A stretch of DNA of 64,000 nucleotides from an uncultured Azohydromonas sp. (lineage in GTDB: Bacteria; Pseudomonadota; Gammaproteobacteria; Burkholderiales; Burkholderiaceae_C), in the NCBI RefSeq assembly GCF_937926365.1, contig NZ_CALAOH010000255.1, positions 1 through 64,000 on the forward strand, given 5' to 3'. Both the position numbers and the translations under genes were made by a program. Below are positions 19,396-27,663 of this stretch, one piece after another. A model generated the notes under the pieces. That model was not told the origin of the DNA and did not search any database. It saw only the letters and a list, made by a program, of their open reading frames with translations. How positions within the stretch are numbered: the stretch's first letter is position 1; each line of letters opens with the position of its first letter.

Positions 19396-20357
19396 CCCCA
19401 CCCCTGGCCCTGCCCCTGGCGCGCTACTGCTTCACGGCCGTGTTCGAGGCCGACCTCGTGCTGCCCGACTACGCCGGCGCGCTGCTTCGCAGCTGCTTTG
19501 GCGCCGCGCTGCGCGAAACCGTCTGCAGCACGGGGCGGGACGACTGCAAGGCCTGCCCGCTGTACCGCAGCTGTGCCTATCCCGCCCTGTTCGAGACTCC
19601 GCCGCGACCGACCCAGTTCGAGCAGCGCTTCAGCCAGGTGCCCAACCCCTACATCATCGAGCCGCCACGTATCGGCTGCACGCACGTGCCCGCAGGTCAG
19701 GCGTTGAGCTTCCACATGGTGCTCATCGGCGCCGGGGCACTGCGCCAGTTGCCGCTGGTCGTGCAGGCCTGGAAGCGCGCGCTGCGGCAGGGTCTCGGCC
19801 AGGCACGCGTGCGTGGCGCCTTGCGATCCGTCAGCCACGTGGACGCGGACCGCACGCACACGCCGGCCTTCGACCTGGCCCAGGCGCAGGTGCTTCCACA
19901 CGCCGCCGTCCATGCGCTGCCCCTGGAGCTTCCCCGGCCGCTGGAGCGATTGCAGTTGCTGATCGATACCCCGCTGCGGCTGCAGAACAACGGCCGCCCG
20001 CTGCGCCCGCAGGAATTGAGCCCACGCACCCTCATCAGCCAACTGCTGCGCCGTGTGAACCTGCTGCTGGACCTTCACATGGACATCCGCCCGGCGCCGT
20101 TCGACGGCGCGGCGCTGGTGGCCGCCGCCGCCACGCTGCAGGACGATCGCAGCCAACTGCACTGGAAGGATTGGGCGCGCTACTCGGCTCGCCAGGGTCA
20201 GGAGATGAACCTGGGTGGCGTGCTGGGCCGCTGGACGCTTTACGGCGAACTCGCGCCGCTGCTGCCGTGGTTGACCCTGGGTCAATGGTTGCACCTGGGC
20301 AAGAACGCGACCATGGGCCTGGGCCAATACGGCCTGGCCACCGTCACAGCTCACTGA
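19392..20357 (+). CDS. cas6: Cas6, crRNA-processing endoribonuclease
   Basis: This 321-residue RAMP nuclease cuts the repeat transcript. A Cys-rich patch DDCKACPLYRSCAYPALF near residue 45 and the C-terminal loop GQWLHLGKNATMGLGQYGLA are diagnostic of this Cas6 branch. The GTG at 19392 overlaps the cmr6 stop. The catalytic residues cannot be fixed by eye; several His (SFHMVL, VSHVDADRTH) are candidates. It is the only Cas6 in the window and so must serve the main array. Confidence 0.93.
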   Translation: MTPPLALPLARYCFTAVFEADLVLPDYAGALLRSCFGAALRETVCSTGRDDCKACPLYRSCAYPALFETPPRPTQFEQRFSQVPNPYIIEPPRIGCTHVPAGQALSFHMVLIGAGALRQLPLVVQAWKRALRQGLGQARVRGALRSVSHVDADRTHTPAFDLAQAQVLPHAAVHALPLELPRPLERLQLLIDTPLRLQNNGRPLRPQELSPRTLISQLLRRVNLLLDLHMDIRPAPFDGAALVAAAATLQDDRSQLHWKDWARYSARQGQEMNLGGVLGRWTLYGELAPLLPWLTLGQWLHLGKNATMGLGQYGLATVTAH

Positions 20358-20368
20358 GCCCGTCGGTC

Positions 20369-20662
20369 TTGACAACGTATTTCGTCTCTCGCCATCCCGG
20401 CTGCGTCGAGTGGGCACGCCTGCAAGGCGTGCAGGTGGATGCCTGGCTGCCCCACCTGGACCTTTGCCAGGTTCAGCCCGGCGACACCGTCATCGGCACG
20501 CTCCCGGTGCACTTGGTCGCCGAGGTGTGCCGCCGCCAGGCGGCATACGTCCATTTCAGCGTCGACCTGCCTTGCCACATGCGCGGCGTCGAGCTCGACG
20601 CCAGCCAACTGCAGTTGCTTGGCGCAACACTGCGGCGCTTTGAAGTCCAACCCGTGTCTTGA
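20369..20662 (+). CDS. csx16: Csx16 (probable ring nuclease), copy 2
   Basis: This protein of 97 residues begins at a TTG: TYFVSRHPGCVEWARLQGV, then VQPGDTVIGTLPVHLVAEVC and MRGVELDASQLQLLGATLRR. This is the family's normal length, unlike copy 1. The gene lies 11 bases after cas6 and 10 before can2, inside the operon, so it should be made together with the cyclase. The inferred role is removal of cyclic tetra-adenylate to reset the response. The TTG lacks a strong ribosome site, so translation may depend on cas6. Confidence 0.9.
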   Translation: MTTYFVSRHPGCVEWARLQGVQVDAWLPHLDLCQVQPGDTVIGTLPVHLVAEVCRRQAAYVHFSVDLPCHMRGVELDASQLQLLGATLRRFEVQPVS

Positions 20663-20672
20663 AAGACAAGCC

Positions 20673-21813
20673 ATGCACCGACCCTCCCTGCACCTGTGCA
20701 TCGCCACCGGCCAGAACCTCGCCAGCCTGATCCCGGCCTTGCAGCTGCGGGCCACCGAGGTCGTGATCCTGGAGACGCCGGCGATGAAGCTCAGCGCGGG
20801 CAACCTCCAACGGGTGCTGGAATCGCATGGTGTTCGGGTCGAGCGCCGCGCGTTTGACGACAGCACGCCCCAGCAGGTCGCCAGTGAAGCGGAAGCGGTG
20901 GCGATTCACCTGGGCGAGCGTCCGCTGGTATTCAATGCCACCGGAGGGCACAAGCTGATGACGCTGGCGCTGTCGCGCGCTACCGATGGTGGACGACCTG
21001 CACCTGCTGTACCTGGAAACGCGAGACAACCGGCTCGACTGGCTGGCTCCCGATGCAAGGACAGAGGCTATGCAGGATGTGGTGGGCGTGGACGACATGC
21101 TGCTGCTCCACGGCTTCCAGCGCATCAGCGACGGCAATCGCGACGTCGCTGCGCAACAGGCTGCACACGAACGCGCATCACTGACGCGAGTCCTGGGCGA
21201 CGAGGCCAGCCAGCTCGCCCGCTTCTTCGGCACGCTCAACTGGTTGGCCAGCGATGCGTTGAAGGCCTCGCAAGGTTCCGGGGCTCTATGCCAGAGGCTT
21301 GATTCCGTACCCCGTGGCCGCAATGCCGAAATCCTCCAGCGGGCCCGGGAGCTTGGGCTGCTCCACTGGGGCGGCGACACGGAAGTGGTGTTTGCAAGCC
21401 GCGAGGCTGCAGCCTACTTCGCTGGCGGCTGGCTCGAGGAGTTCGTGGCGACCAAGCTGCGAGGGCTCAGGCCCAAGGAACATGCCGTCAATCTCAGGAT
21501 CGGCTCGGCCGGCGGCACCGGAAACGAGATCGATGCCCTGGCGGTGCACCGCAATCGCGCCCTGCTCATCGAGTGCAAGACGGCCCGGTTCGGACGCGAC
21601 ACGGACAAGGACCAGGCCTACGTCTACAAGCTGGCTCAATTGACGCAGCAGGTGAGTGGTCTGACGGGCCGCAGCCTGCTGCTGTCCGCGCGGCCCGTGC
21701 AGCAGGAGGTCCGCCAGCGCGCCCGTGAATACAAGGTGGACGTGCTGGCGGCCGAAGAGATCAGCCAATTCGTTGCCTACGTCAAGACATGGATGGGCGA
21801 CTCGGTACGGTAG
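20673..21813 (+). pseudogene. can2: Can2/Card1-type CARF nuclease (DUF1887), frameshifted
   Basis: The first 104 codons from ATG 20673 are a CARF half-domain (LHLCIATGQNLASLIPALQL, then VFNATGGHKLMTLALSR). The family match then moves by one base, between about 20957 and 20986, into VDDLHLLYLETRDNRLDWL and runs to the stop at 21813. The second part holds the PD-(D/E)xK nuclease core: GTGNEIDALAV and RALLIECKTARFG. A full protein would be about 379 residues, normal for Can2/Card1, which cuts nucleic acids when bound to cyclic tetra-adenylate. As written the reading is broken; a 275-residue product could start at ATG 20986 but would lack the ligand-binding N-terminus. A sequencing error or programmed frameshift cannot be excluded. 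Confidence 0.88.
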
Positions 21814-22088
21814 GGCCCGAGTACGGCAGCAAAGGGCCACGGCGCCGATTTCTCAGCCCGTTCCCTTGGCCGCCTCGACTCACTGCCTGGATCGGGATGC
21901 CAGCCAGCCAGGCAGACATCAGCAGACGGTCTGCCAACGCGCCAACCCGATGCGCAGGGTCAGCCACAGCCAATCGACTTGCGCATTGGTGTGGATGCGC
22001 AACCCACCTTCACTTGAGGCACCAACATGCCGACGGTCCGAAGCGAGCACGTGCCTGCCCTGAAGGCGGGCTTCCGAGGGAGGTTCTC
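21814..22088. promoter_or_regulatory. Intergenic region with two inverted repeats before sbcD-like gene
   Basis: GCAGACGGTCTGC at 21922-21934 is a perfect 13-base inverted repeat. TTGCGCAT at 21979-21986 is mirrored by ATGCGCAA at 21995-22002 with an 8-base spacer. Both lie within 170 bp of the downstream start. No gene is seen. Confidence 0.45.
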
Positions 22089-23345
22089 TTGAGATTCATC
22101 CACGCTGCAGACATCCATCTTGACAGTCCTCTGCAGGGACTGAGCGCCTACGACGACGCGCCAGCCGCCATGCTGCGCAACGCCACGCGGCTGGCCTTTT
22201 CCGCGCTCGTGGACCAGGCCATCGAGGCACAGGTGGACTTCGTGGTGATCGCCGGGGACCTCTATGACGGTCAGTGGAAGGACTACAACACGGGGGTGTT
22301 CTTCTGCCGAGAGATGGGGCGGCTGCGACGCGCCGGCATCCGCGCGTACGTGCTCTTCGGCAACCACGACGCCGAAAGCGAGATGACGACCAAGCTCGTC
22401 CTGCCGGACAACGTGCACTGCTTCAGCAGCCGGCAGCCGCAGGTGTTCACGCTCGACGACCTCAAGGTGGCCCTGCATGGCCAGAGCTTCAGGACCAAGG
22501 CCACCACGGACGACCTCACCATGGGGTACCGGGCGCCCCTGGCGGGACACTACAACATCGGCGTGCTGCACACGGCGCTGGAGGGGCACGCGGCCCACGA
22601 TCGCTACGCGCCGTGCACGCTGGACGGGCTCTTCGCCAAGGGGTACGGCTACTGGGCCCTGGGCCACGTCCACGAGTACCAGGACTGGCGCAGGAACGGC
22701 TCCACCGTCGTCTTCCCCGGAAACTTGCAAGGTCGCAGCATCCGCGAGGCGGGGCGGCGCGGTGCCGTGCTGGTCAACGTCGATGACGCCGGGCACGCAA
22801 GTACGCAGCGGCTGTTCATCGACGTGCTGCGCTGGGAAGGCGTGGAGGTGGACGCCTGCGGATGTGACAACCTGCAGGACGTCGTGCAACGCATCGGCCG
22901 CGCGCTGGAGGAAGTGTTGAGCATCGATGCGAACGTACCGCGTGCCGTGCGGGTTTCGGTCAAGGGACGCTCCCGTGCGCACGGCGAACTCTTCGGCTTG
23001 GAGAACCAGCTGCGCTACGAGGTGCTCGGCCGCATCGCTGACATCGGAAACGACCGGTTGTGGCTGGAAAAGGTCCGCGTCGGGACGCAAGGCCACGAGG
23101 ACGCCGCCGAGGCCGAGGGCCGGTTCGACGCCCTGGCCGAGCTGGAAGAAATCCTGCGCGAGGCCCAGGGCGACGCCGAGTTCCTGGCCGAGCTGCGCAC
23201 GGAGCTGACGCCCTTTCTCTCAAAGGTGCAGGGCGAGCTGACCAGCCTCGTGCCGGCACTCGACGAGGCCCGACAGGGTCACCTCGCGCCGCTCATCGAC
23301 AGCGTCGCCCCGGGCCTGCTGGCCCACATCGCCAAGGCAGGTTGA
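22089..23345 (+). CDS. SbcD/YhaO-like metallophosphoesterase (DNA repair nuclease subunit)
   Basis: This 418-residue protein has the calcineurin-type metal site in order: RFIHAADIHLDSPL (DxH), DFVVIAGDLYDGQW (GDxxD), VLFGNHDAE (GNHD) and WALGHVHEYQDW (GHxH). These are the motifs of the Mre11/SbcD family, and the long C-terminal part resembles YhaO. It starts at a TTG with an excellent GGGAGG site 7 bases upstream. It is two bases from the downstream SMC-like gene, its expected partner. It lies between can2 and a relic CRISPR array, inside the CRISPR island. Confidence 0.88.
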   Translation: MRFIHAADIHLDSPLQGLSAYDDAPAAMLRNATRLAFSALVDQAIEAQVDFVVIAGDLYDGQWKDYNTGVFFCREMGRLRRAGIRAYVLFGNHDAESEMTTKLVLPDNVHCFSSRQPQVFTLDDLKVALHGQSFRTKATTDDLTMGYRAPLAGHYNIGVLHTALEGHAAHDRYAPCTLDGLFAKGYGYWALGHVHEYQDWRRNGSTVVFPGNLQGRSIREAGRRGAVLVNVDDAGHASTQRLFIDVLRWEGVEVDACGCDNLQDVVQRIGRALEEVLSIDANVPRAVRVSVKGRSRAHGELFGLENQLRYEVLGRIADIGNDRLWLEKVRVGTQGHEDAAEAEGRFDALAELEEILREAQGDAEFLAELRTELTPFLSKVQGELTSLVPALDEARQGHLAPLIDSVAPGLLAHIAKAG

Positions 23346-23347
23346 TC

Positions 23348-26300
23348 ATGCGCCTAAGCAAGCTGGATCTCATCCGGTATGGCAAGTTCACCGACCTGAG
23401 CGTCGAGTTGCCGCAGCGTGAATTCGACTTCCATTTCGTCACCGGTCCCAACGAGGCTGGGAAGTCCACCCTGCGCACGGCGATCCTGGAGCTCCTCTTC
23501 GGCATGCCCCACCGGGCCACGATGGGTTTCCTGCACGACCAGAAGGAGCTCCTCGTGGGTGCTACCGTCGAGGATGCAAGGCAGAGCCTGACGTTCAGAC
23601 GGCGCAAGGCCAACAGGCAGACGCTGAGGACGCCGACGGATACGGTGCTGTCCGACGATGCGCTCGCACCTTTCCTTGGTAATATTGACGAACAGCTGTT
23701 CCAGCAGATGTTCTGCCTGGACCACCCGCGTCTCGTGCAGGGCGGACAGGCGATCCTCGACGCGTCGGGCAACGTTGGCCAGATGCTGTTCCAGTCGGCC
23801 GCGGGCATCGCAAGCCTGGGGCGGGTCCGACAGGATCTGGAGGACGAAGGTGGCAAGCTGTGGGGTCCCCGGGCGGCCAAGGATCGTGCCTACTACAAGG
23901 CCAAGGAGCAGTTCGATGCGGCCTGTGCCCAGCTCAAGACAGCTACCGTGCGGACGACCGCGTGGACGCAGGCGCGCCGCACCGTCCAGGAAGCCGAGGA
24001 GCAGGTCCGTGACGCTGAGGCCCAGGTGCAGACCCTCGATACCGAGCTTGCGAGGCTTGAACGCATTCGCCGCGTGGCACCGTCCCTGGCGAAGATGCGC
24101 TCCATTGCCCGGGAACTGCAGGAGCTGGGCGATGTGCTGGATCTGCCCCCGGATGCCCAGTCCACACTGGACGGTTGTGTGACAGGCCTGACATCGGCGC
24201 GGACCGCCGTGAGCATTCACCGCAGCAAGGTCGATGCTTTGGAGACGGAGGTGGGCAAGCTGGTGCGTGACGATGCCATTCTGGCCCTGGAGTCGCAGGT
24301 GCAAGAACTCGAGGCTCATCGGCATCGGTGCGCCAGTCATATCGTCGACGTCGCGGACCAGCGACGGCAGGTCGAACAGTTGCTCGCCAGCGTGCAGGAC
24401 CTTTGCGGCCAATTGGGCTGGCCCCGAGATGAGGCACAGATCCGTGCCGCGTTGCCTTCGCGGCTCGACCTGCGCCGTGTCGGCGACCTGGTCAAGGCCC
24501 GTGGCGCCGTGGAGCAGGCCACCGAAGCGGCCGAGCAAGCCGTGCGCGAGCAGGCGGTCACGCTGGAGGCGCTGCAGAGTGACCTCGAGGAGATCCCTGC
24601 TCACCAGGCCGGGGCGGACTTGCGGTCCGCGCTCGTCCAGGCACAAGCCGTACGCAACAGCCCGGCAACCCAGCGCACGCTGCACGCCGCCGTCGAGCAC
24701 GCCCGTGCGGCACTGGACGACGCGTTGAAATCTCTCACCCCCTGGAGCCCGTCGCTGGTTGAGCTGCGCAACCTGCCCTGCCCCACCGCCGAGCGGGCGA
24801 GCGAACTGCGCGAGCAGCAGCGCCAGCTGGAAACAGCCGTCCTGCAAGCGCGACAGCGGCTGGAGGAGGCCAACGAGGTAGTTGCGGCCAAGTCGCTGGA
24901 GCTGGAGCAGTTCACCCGGGATCGCCGGGTGGTGACGGAAACCGATGTGGCCGAGGCTCGTCGCCACCGTGACGGCACGTGGGCAGAAATCAAGGCTGGC
25001 CGGCTAGCGCTGGACTCGGGTGCGCGGACGCTGGAGGAAGGCGTGGTCCTGGCTGACGAGTTGGCTGATGCCCGCCTTGCCTCGGCCGACGATGCCGCGA
25101 CGCTGCGCAGCCTGCGCCAGCAGCTCGAGGCGGCAACGGCTGCCGCCAGTCGCCTGCAGGCCGCGCTGGAGCTGCGGACAGGGGAACTGCGGGATTTCCT
25201 GGCGCGCTGGGAAGAACAGGCAGCCACCTTGGGACTCAAGGGCATGCGGCTGGAGGATCTGCGCGAATGGCTGGCCAGGCGTGACCGCGCCCTGGCCGCG
25301 GCCACGGCACTGACCAACAGCGAACAACAGCTCGAAATCGAGGTGGCGGCCTACAGTGCCGCGCATAGCGAGTTGCTGCGGTGCATGCAGCGCAGCGCGC
25401 TGCCCATCATCGAAGGCGAGCCGCTGACGGCTGCGGCCGGACGCGTGGAGCGCTTCATCACGGATGCGGACACCGCGGACACGCGGCGTACGTTGCTGGG
25501 CGGGCAGATCAAGGCCGCGCGGCGTGCCCTGGCGCAGCGACAGGAGGACGCGAGGCAGGCACGGCTCGCCCGTGATCAGTGGCAGCAGGACTGGAAGGCC
25601 ACGCTGGCGGACATCGGTCTGGACGGCCACGCCGAGTCGGTGGGCGAGGCCGAGGCCGCTGTGGAGATGGCGGCCCGGGTGATGGAGTTGTTGGACAGGA
25701 TCGAAGCCACCCGGGCGGATCGCATCCGTCCCATGGAGGCCGACCTGGAGCACTTCGACAAGCGGGTTCGCCATGTCGCTCGGGAGGCAGGCGAGGACGT
25801 GCCCTCGCAGGCGCGTCCCGAAGAGGTTGCCAAGCGCCTGGCCGAACGCCTGTCGCAGGCATTGGCTGCCAAGGCGGATCGCGTCCGCAAGGAACTGGAG
25901 CTTGAGACGGCCAGGCGTCACCTCGAGAGTGCCCAGCACGACATGGCGGTTCAGGAAGCCCACCTCGCTCCCTTGCTGAAGCAGGCTGGCGTCGATGACG
26001 TCGATGCAGCTCGGCTGCTGGTTCAGCGATCGGACTGCAAGCGCAGGCTGGAGGCGGCTCTCGCATCGGCGCGCAACGAGGTGCTGCAAGGGGGCGACGG
26101 CCTCGACATGGACGCGGTCGTGGCCGAGGTGGACGCCTGCAACGCCACGGAAGTCGTCGCTGCCGTGGCACGGACCAAGGATCAGCTGGCCCAGCTCAGG
26201 ATTCATTACCAGGGCCTGCTGGAGCGGCGCCAGGATGCGCGCCGGGCGCTCGACGAGATCGCGGGTCAGGCCGACGCGGCAATGGCGGAAGCCAAGCGGC

Positions 26301-26830
26301 AGGAAGCCCTGGCGGAAATGGCACAGGCCTCGGAGCGCTACCTCAAGGTGGCCACAGCCACCAAGCTGCTGCGCTGGGCCATCGAGCGCTACCGGGACCG
26401 CAAGCAAGGACCGATGCTGCAGCGGGCTGAACAGGTGTTCGCGGGTCTCACGCTGGGCGAGTTCACTCGGCTTGTCGTCGACTTCGACGACAAGGCCCCT
26501 ACCCTGTACGCCAGCCGGCGCAACGGTCGCGTGGTCGGCGTGGACGGCATGAGCGAAGGCACGCGCGACCAGCTTTACTTGGCTCTGCGCATCGCCGCGC
26601 TGGAACTGCACCTGCACAACGCCACGCCCCTGCCCTTCATCGCCGACGACCTGTTCATCAACTTCGACGATGCCCGCGCCAAGGCAGGTCTGGCGGCGCT
26701 GCGCGAGCTGTCACGCCACACGCAGGTGATTTTTCTCACGCATCATGAGCACCTGCTGGAACTGGCGCTGGCGGTGTTCGGCGCTGAACTCAGCACCATA
26801 CGTCTCGCACAGGGAGAATGCGTTACATGA
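23348..26830 (+). CDS. SMC-like ATPase (YhaN/SbcC type)
   Basis: This protein of 1160 residues has split ABC ATPase halves around long coiled coils. The N-terminal Walker A is FVTGPNEAGKST at 30-41. The C-terminal signature is GMSEGTRDQLYLALRIAALE, followed by Walker B PLPFIADDLFINFDDARA and the switch His of FLTHHEHL. The middle 800 residues are rich in Ala, Glu, Arg and Gln heptads. The N-terminal GMPHRATMGFLHDQKELLVG region resembles YhaN. Together with the preceding phosphoesterase it should form an Mre11/Rad50-type complex acting on DNA ends or foreign DNA. Confidence 0.9.
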   Translation: MRLSKLDLIRYGKFTDLSVELPQREFDFHFVTGPNEAGKSTLRTAILELLFGMPHRATMGFLHDQKELLVGATVEDARQSLTFRRRKANRQTLRTPTDTVLSDDALAPFLGNIDEQLFQQMFCLDHPRLVQGGQAILDASGNVGQMLFQSAAGIASLGRVRQDLEDEGGKLWGPRAAKDRAYYKAKEQFDAACAQLKTATVRTTAWTQARRTVQEAEEQVRDAEAQVQTLDTELARLERIRRVAPSLAKMRSIARELQELGDVLDLPPDAQSTLDGCVTGLTSARTAVSIHRSKVDALETEVGKLVRDDAILALESQVQELEAHRHRCASHIVDVADQRRQVEQLLASVQDLCGQLGWPRDEAQIRAALPSRLDLRRVGDLVKARGAVEQATEAAEQAVREQAVTLEALQSDLEEIPAHQAGADLRSALVQAQAVRNSPATQRTLHAAVEHARAALDDALKSLTPWSPSLVELRNLPCPTAERASELREQQRQLETAVLQARQRLEEANEVVAAKSLELEQFTRDRRVVTETDVAEARRHRDGTWAEIKAGRLALDSGARTLEEGVVLADELADARLASADDAATLRSLRQQLEAATAAASRLQAALELRTGELRDFLARWEEQAATLGLKGMRLEDLREWLARRDRALAAATALTNSEQQLEIEVAAYSAAHSELLRCMQRSALPIIEGEPLTAAAGRVERFITDADTADTRRTLLGGQIKAARRALAQRQEDARQARLARDQWQQDWKATLADIGLDGHAESVGEAEAAVEMAARVMELLDRIEATRADRIRPMEADLEHFDKRVRHVAREAGEDVPSQARPEEVAKRLAERLSQALAAKADRVRKELELETARRHLESAQHDMAVQEAHLAPLLKQAGVDDVDAARLLVQRSDCKRRLEAALASARNEVLQGGDGLDMDAVVAEVDACNATEVVAAVARTKDQLAQLRIHYQGLLERRQDARRALDEIAGQADAAMAEAKRQEALAEMAQASERYLKVATATKLLRWAIERYRDRKQGPMLQRAEQVFAGLTLGEFTRLVVDFDDKAPTLYASRRNGRVVGVDGMSEGTRDQLYLALRIAALELHLHNATPLPFIADDLFINFDDARAKAGLAALRELSRHTQVIFLTHHEHLLELALAVFGAELSTIRLAQGECVT

Positions 26831-27007
26831 ACAACTATCGGCGTCCGGCGTTGCCTCGGTTGACGCGGCCGCAGAGGTTCCGCAGCTGCCGTGTTGCCGG
26901 GCGCGTGCCCTGCAGCAATGGGTCGCACTTGCTTGAGAGCCTCGATGGGGACTGCCAAGGAGTGGACGCGGCAAACATTGCTCGCAGAAGAATTGGGACT
27001 GCGGTGT
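26831..27007. other. Gene-free stretch after the SMC-like gene
   Basis: No coding sequence or RNA gene is recognised here. It leads into a strong hairpin and the relic CRISPR leader. Confidence 0.5.
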
Positions 27008-27056
27008 GGCTTGGCAGCGATCGGCTGCCAAAGGCCAAGCCAAGCCGTTGTTTTGT
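27008..27056 (+). terminator. Nested hairpin with T-rich tail
   Basis: GGCTTGGCAGC pairs with GGCTGCC and GCCAAGCC further on, giving a nested stem, followed by GTTGTTTTGT. It could terminate the sbcD/sbcC-like transcript. Its right arm also forms the conserved leader box of the relic array, so the two roles overlap. Confidence 0.5.
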
Positions 27057-27078
27057 AAGGGTATTCTGAAGCCCACGG

Positions 27079-27251
27079 CCCGGACGCTTGCCCTGATGAA
27101 GAAGGGATTACGACGGGAACTTGATCGTGACCTTGTCCTGCTGCTTACCCGGACGCTTGCCCTGATGAGAAGGGATTACGACTCGTCGCCGCCATTCACT
27201 TCACCCACTGCCGGGGCCAACGTGGATGCCCTGACAAAGAAGGTAGTACAA
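27079..27251 (+). CRISPR. Relic CRISPR array with a related but different repeat
   Basis: Repeat 1 (27079-27114, 36 bp) and repeat 2 (27148-27182, 35 bp) both begin CCCGGACGCTTGCCCTGATG and end GAAGGGATTACGAC, differing by one deleted base. They are separated by a 33-bp spacer. A third, strongly decayed copy ends GCCCTGACAAAGAAGGTAGT near 27251 after another 30-32 bp. The unit shares about 25 of 36 positions with the main repeat, with the 3' half best conserved. The leader box GCCAAGCC-N-TTGT lies 40 bp before it, as in the main array. Confidence 0.85.
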
Positions 27252-27301
27252 CCTGTATTGACCCAGATAATAGAGCATAATCTACAATAATAAAAAATGT
27301 T

Positions 27302-27647
27302 GCCAAGTCAGCGGCCAACCGTCCAACCTTCAACTGCGCGCGCACGTCGCGCTGATCGACATCTGCGGCCAGCAGGCCGAGCAGGCGCCGCCGGCGGCGG
27401 TTGACGCAGCGAATGCGGCTGAAGCAGTTGCTTCGGACAGGACTTGGGCAACAGGCACCTGCCCGGTGGGCGCTGGTGATGCGGCTTTGCCTGGCCGCAC
27501 GATGCAGGAGCACGGGTCGAGCTGATCCGCGCTGCGCTCCAGGCCGCAGGCGGCAACATTTCCAACGCGTCCAAGCGGCTGGGCATCAGCCGCAACACCA
27601 TCTACCGCAAGAGCCGCTGGACGGGTCCGGGCAACAGCATGCATTGA
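27302..27647 (+). pseudogene. Sigma-54 activator-type regulator, C-terminal relic
   Basis: The end of the sequence reads RVELIRAALQAAGGNISNAS and KRLGISRNTIYRKSR, the Fis-type DNA-binding helix-turn-helix of AcoR-like enhancer-binding proteins, ending at TGA 27645. The preceding 200 bases read sensibly only in another frame (LQLRAHVALIDICGQQAEQA to RTMQEHGSS), so a frameshift lies near 27515. No ATPase domain or start remains. The HTH is certain, the upstream part tentative. Confidence 0.6.
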
Positions 27648-27663
27648 TGGCGCCGCTGAGTGC

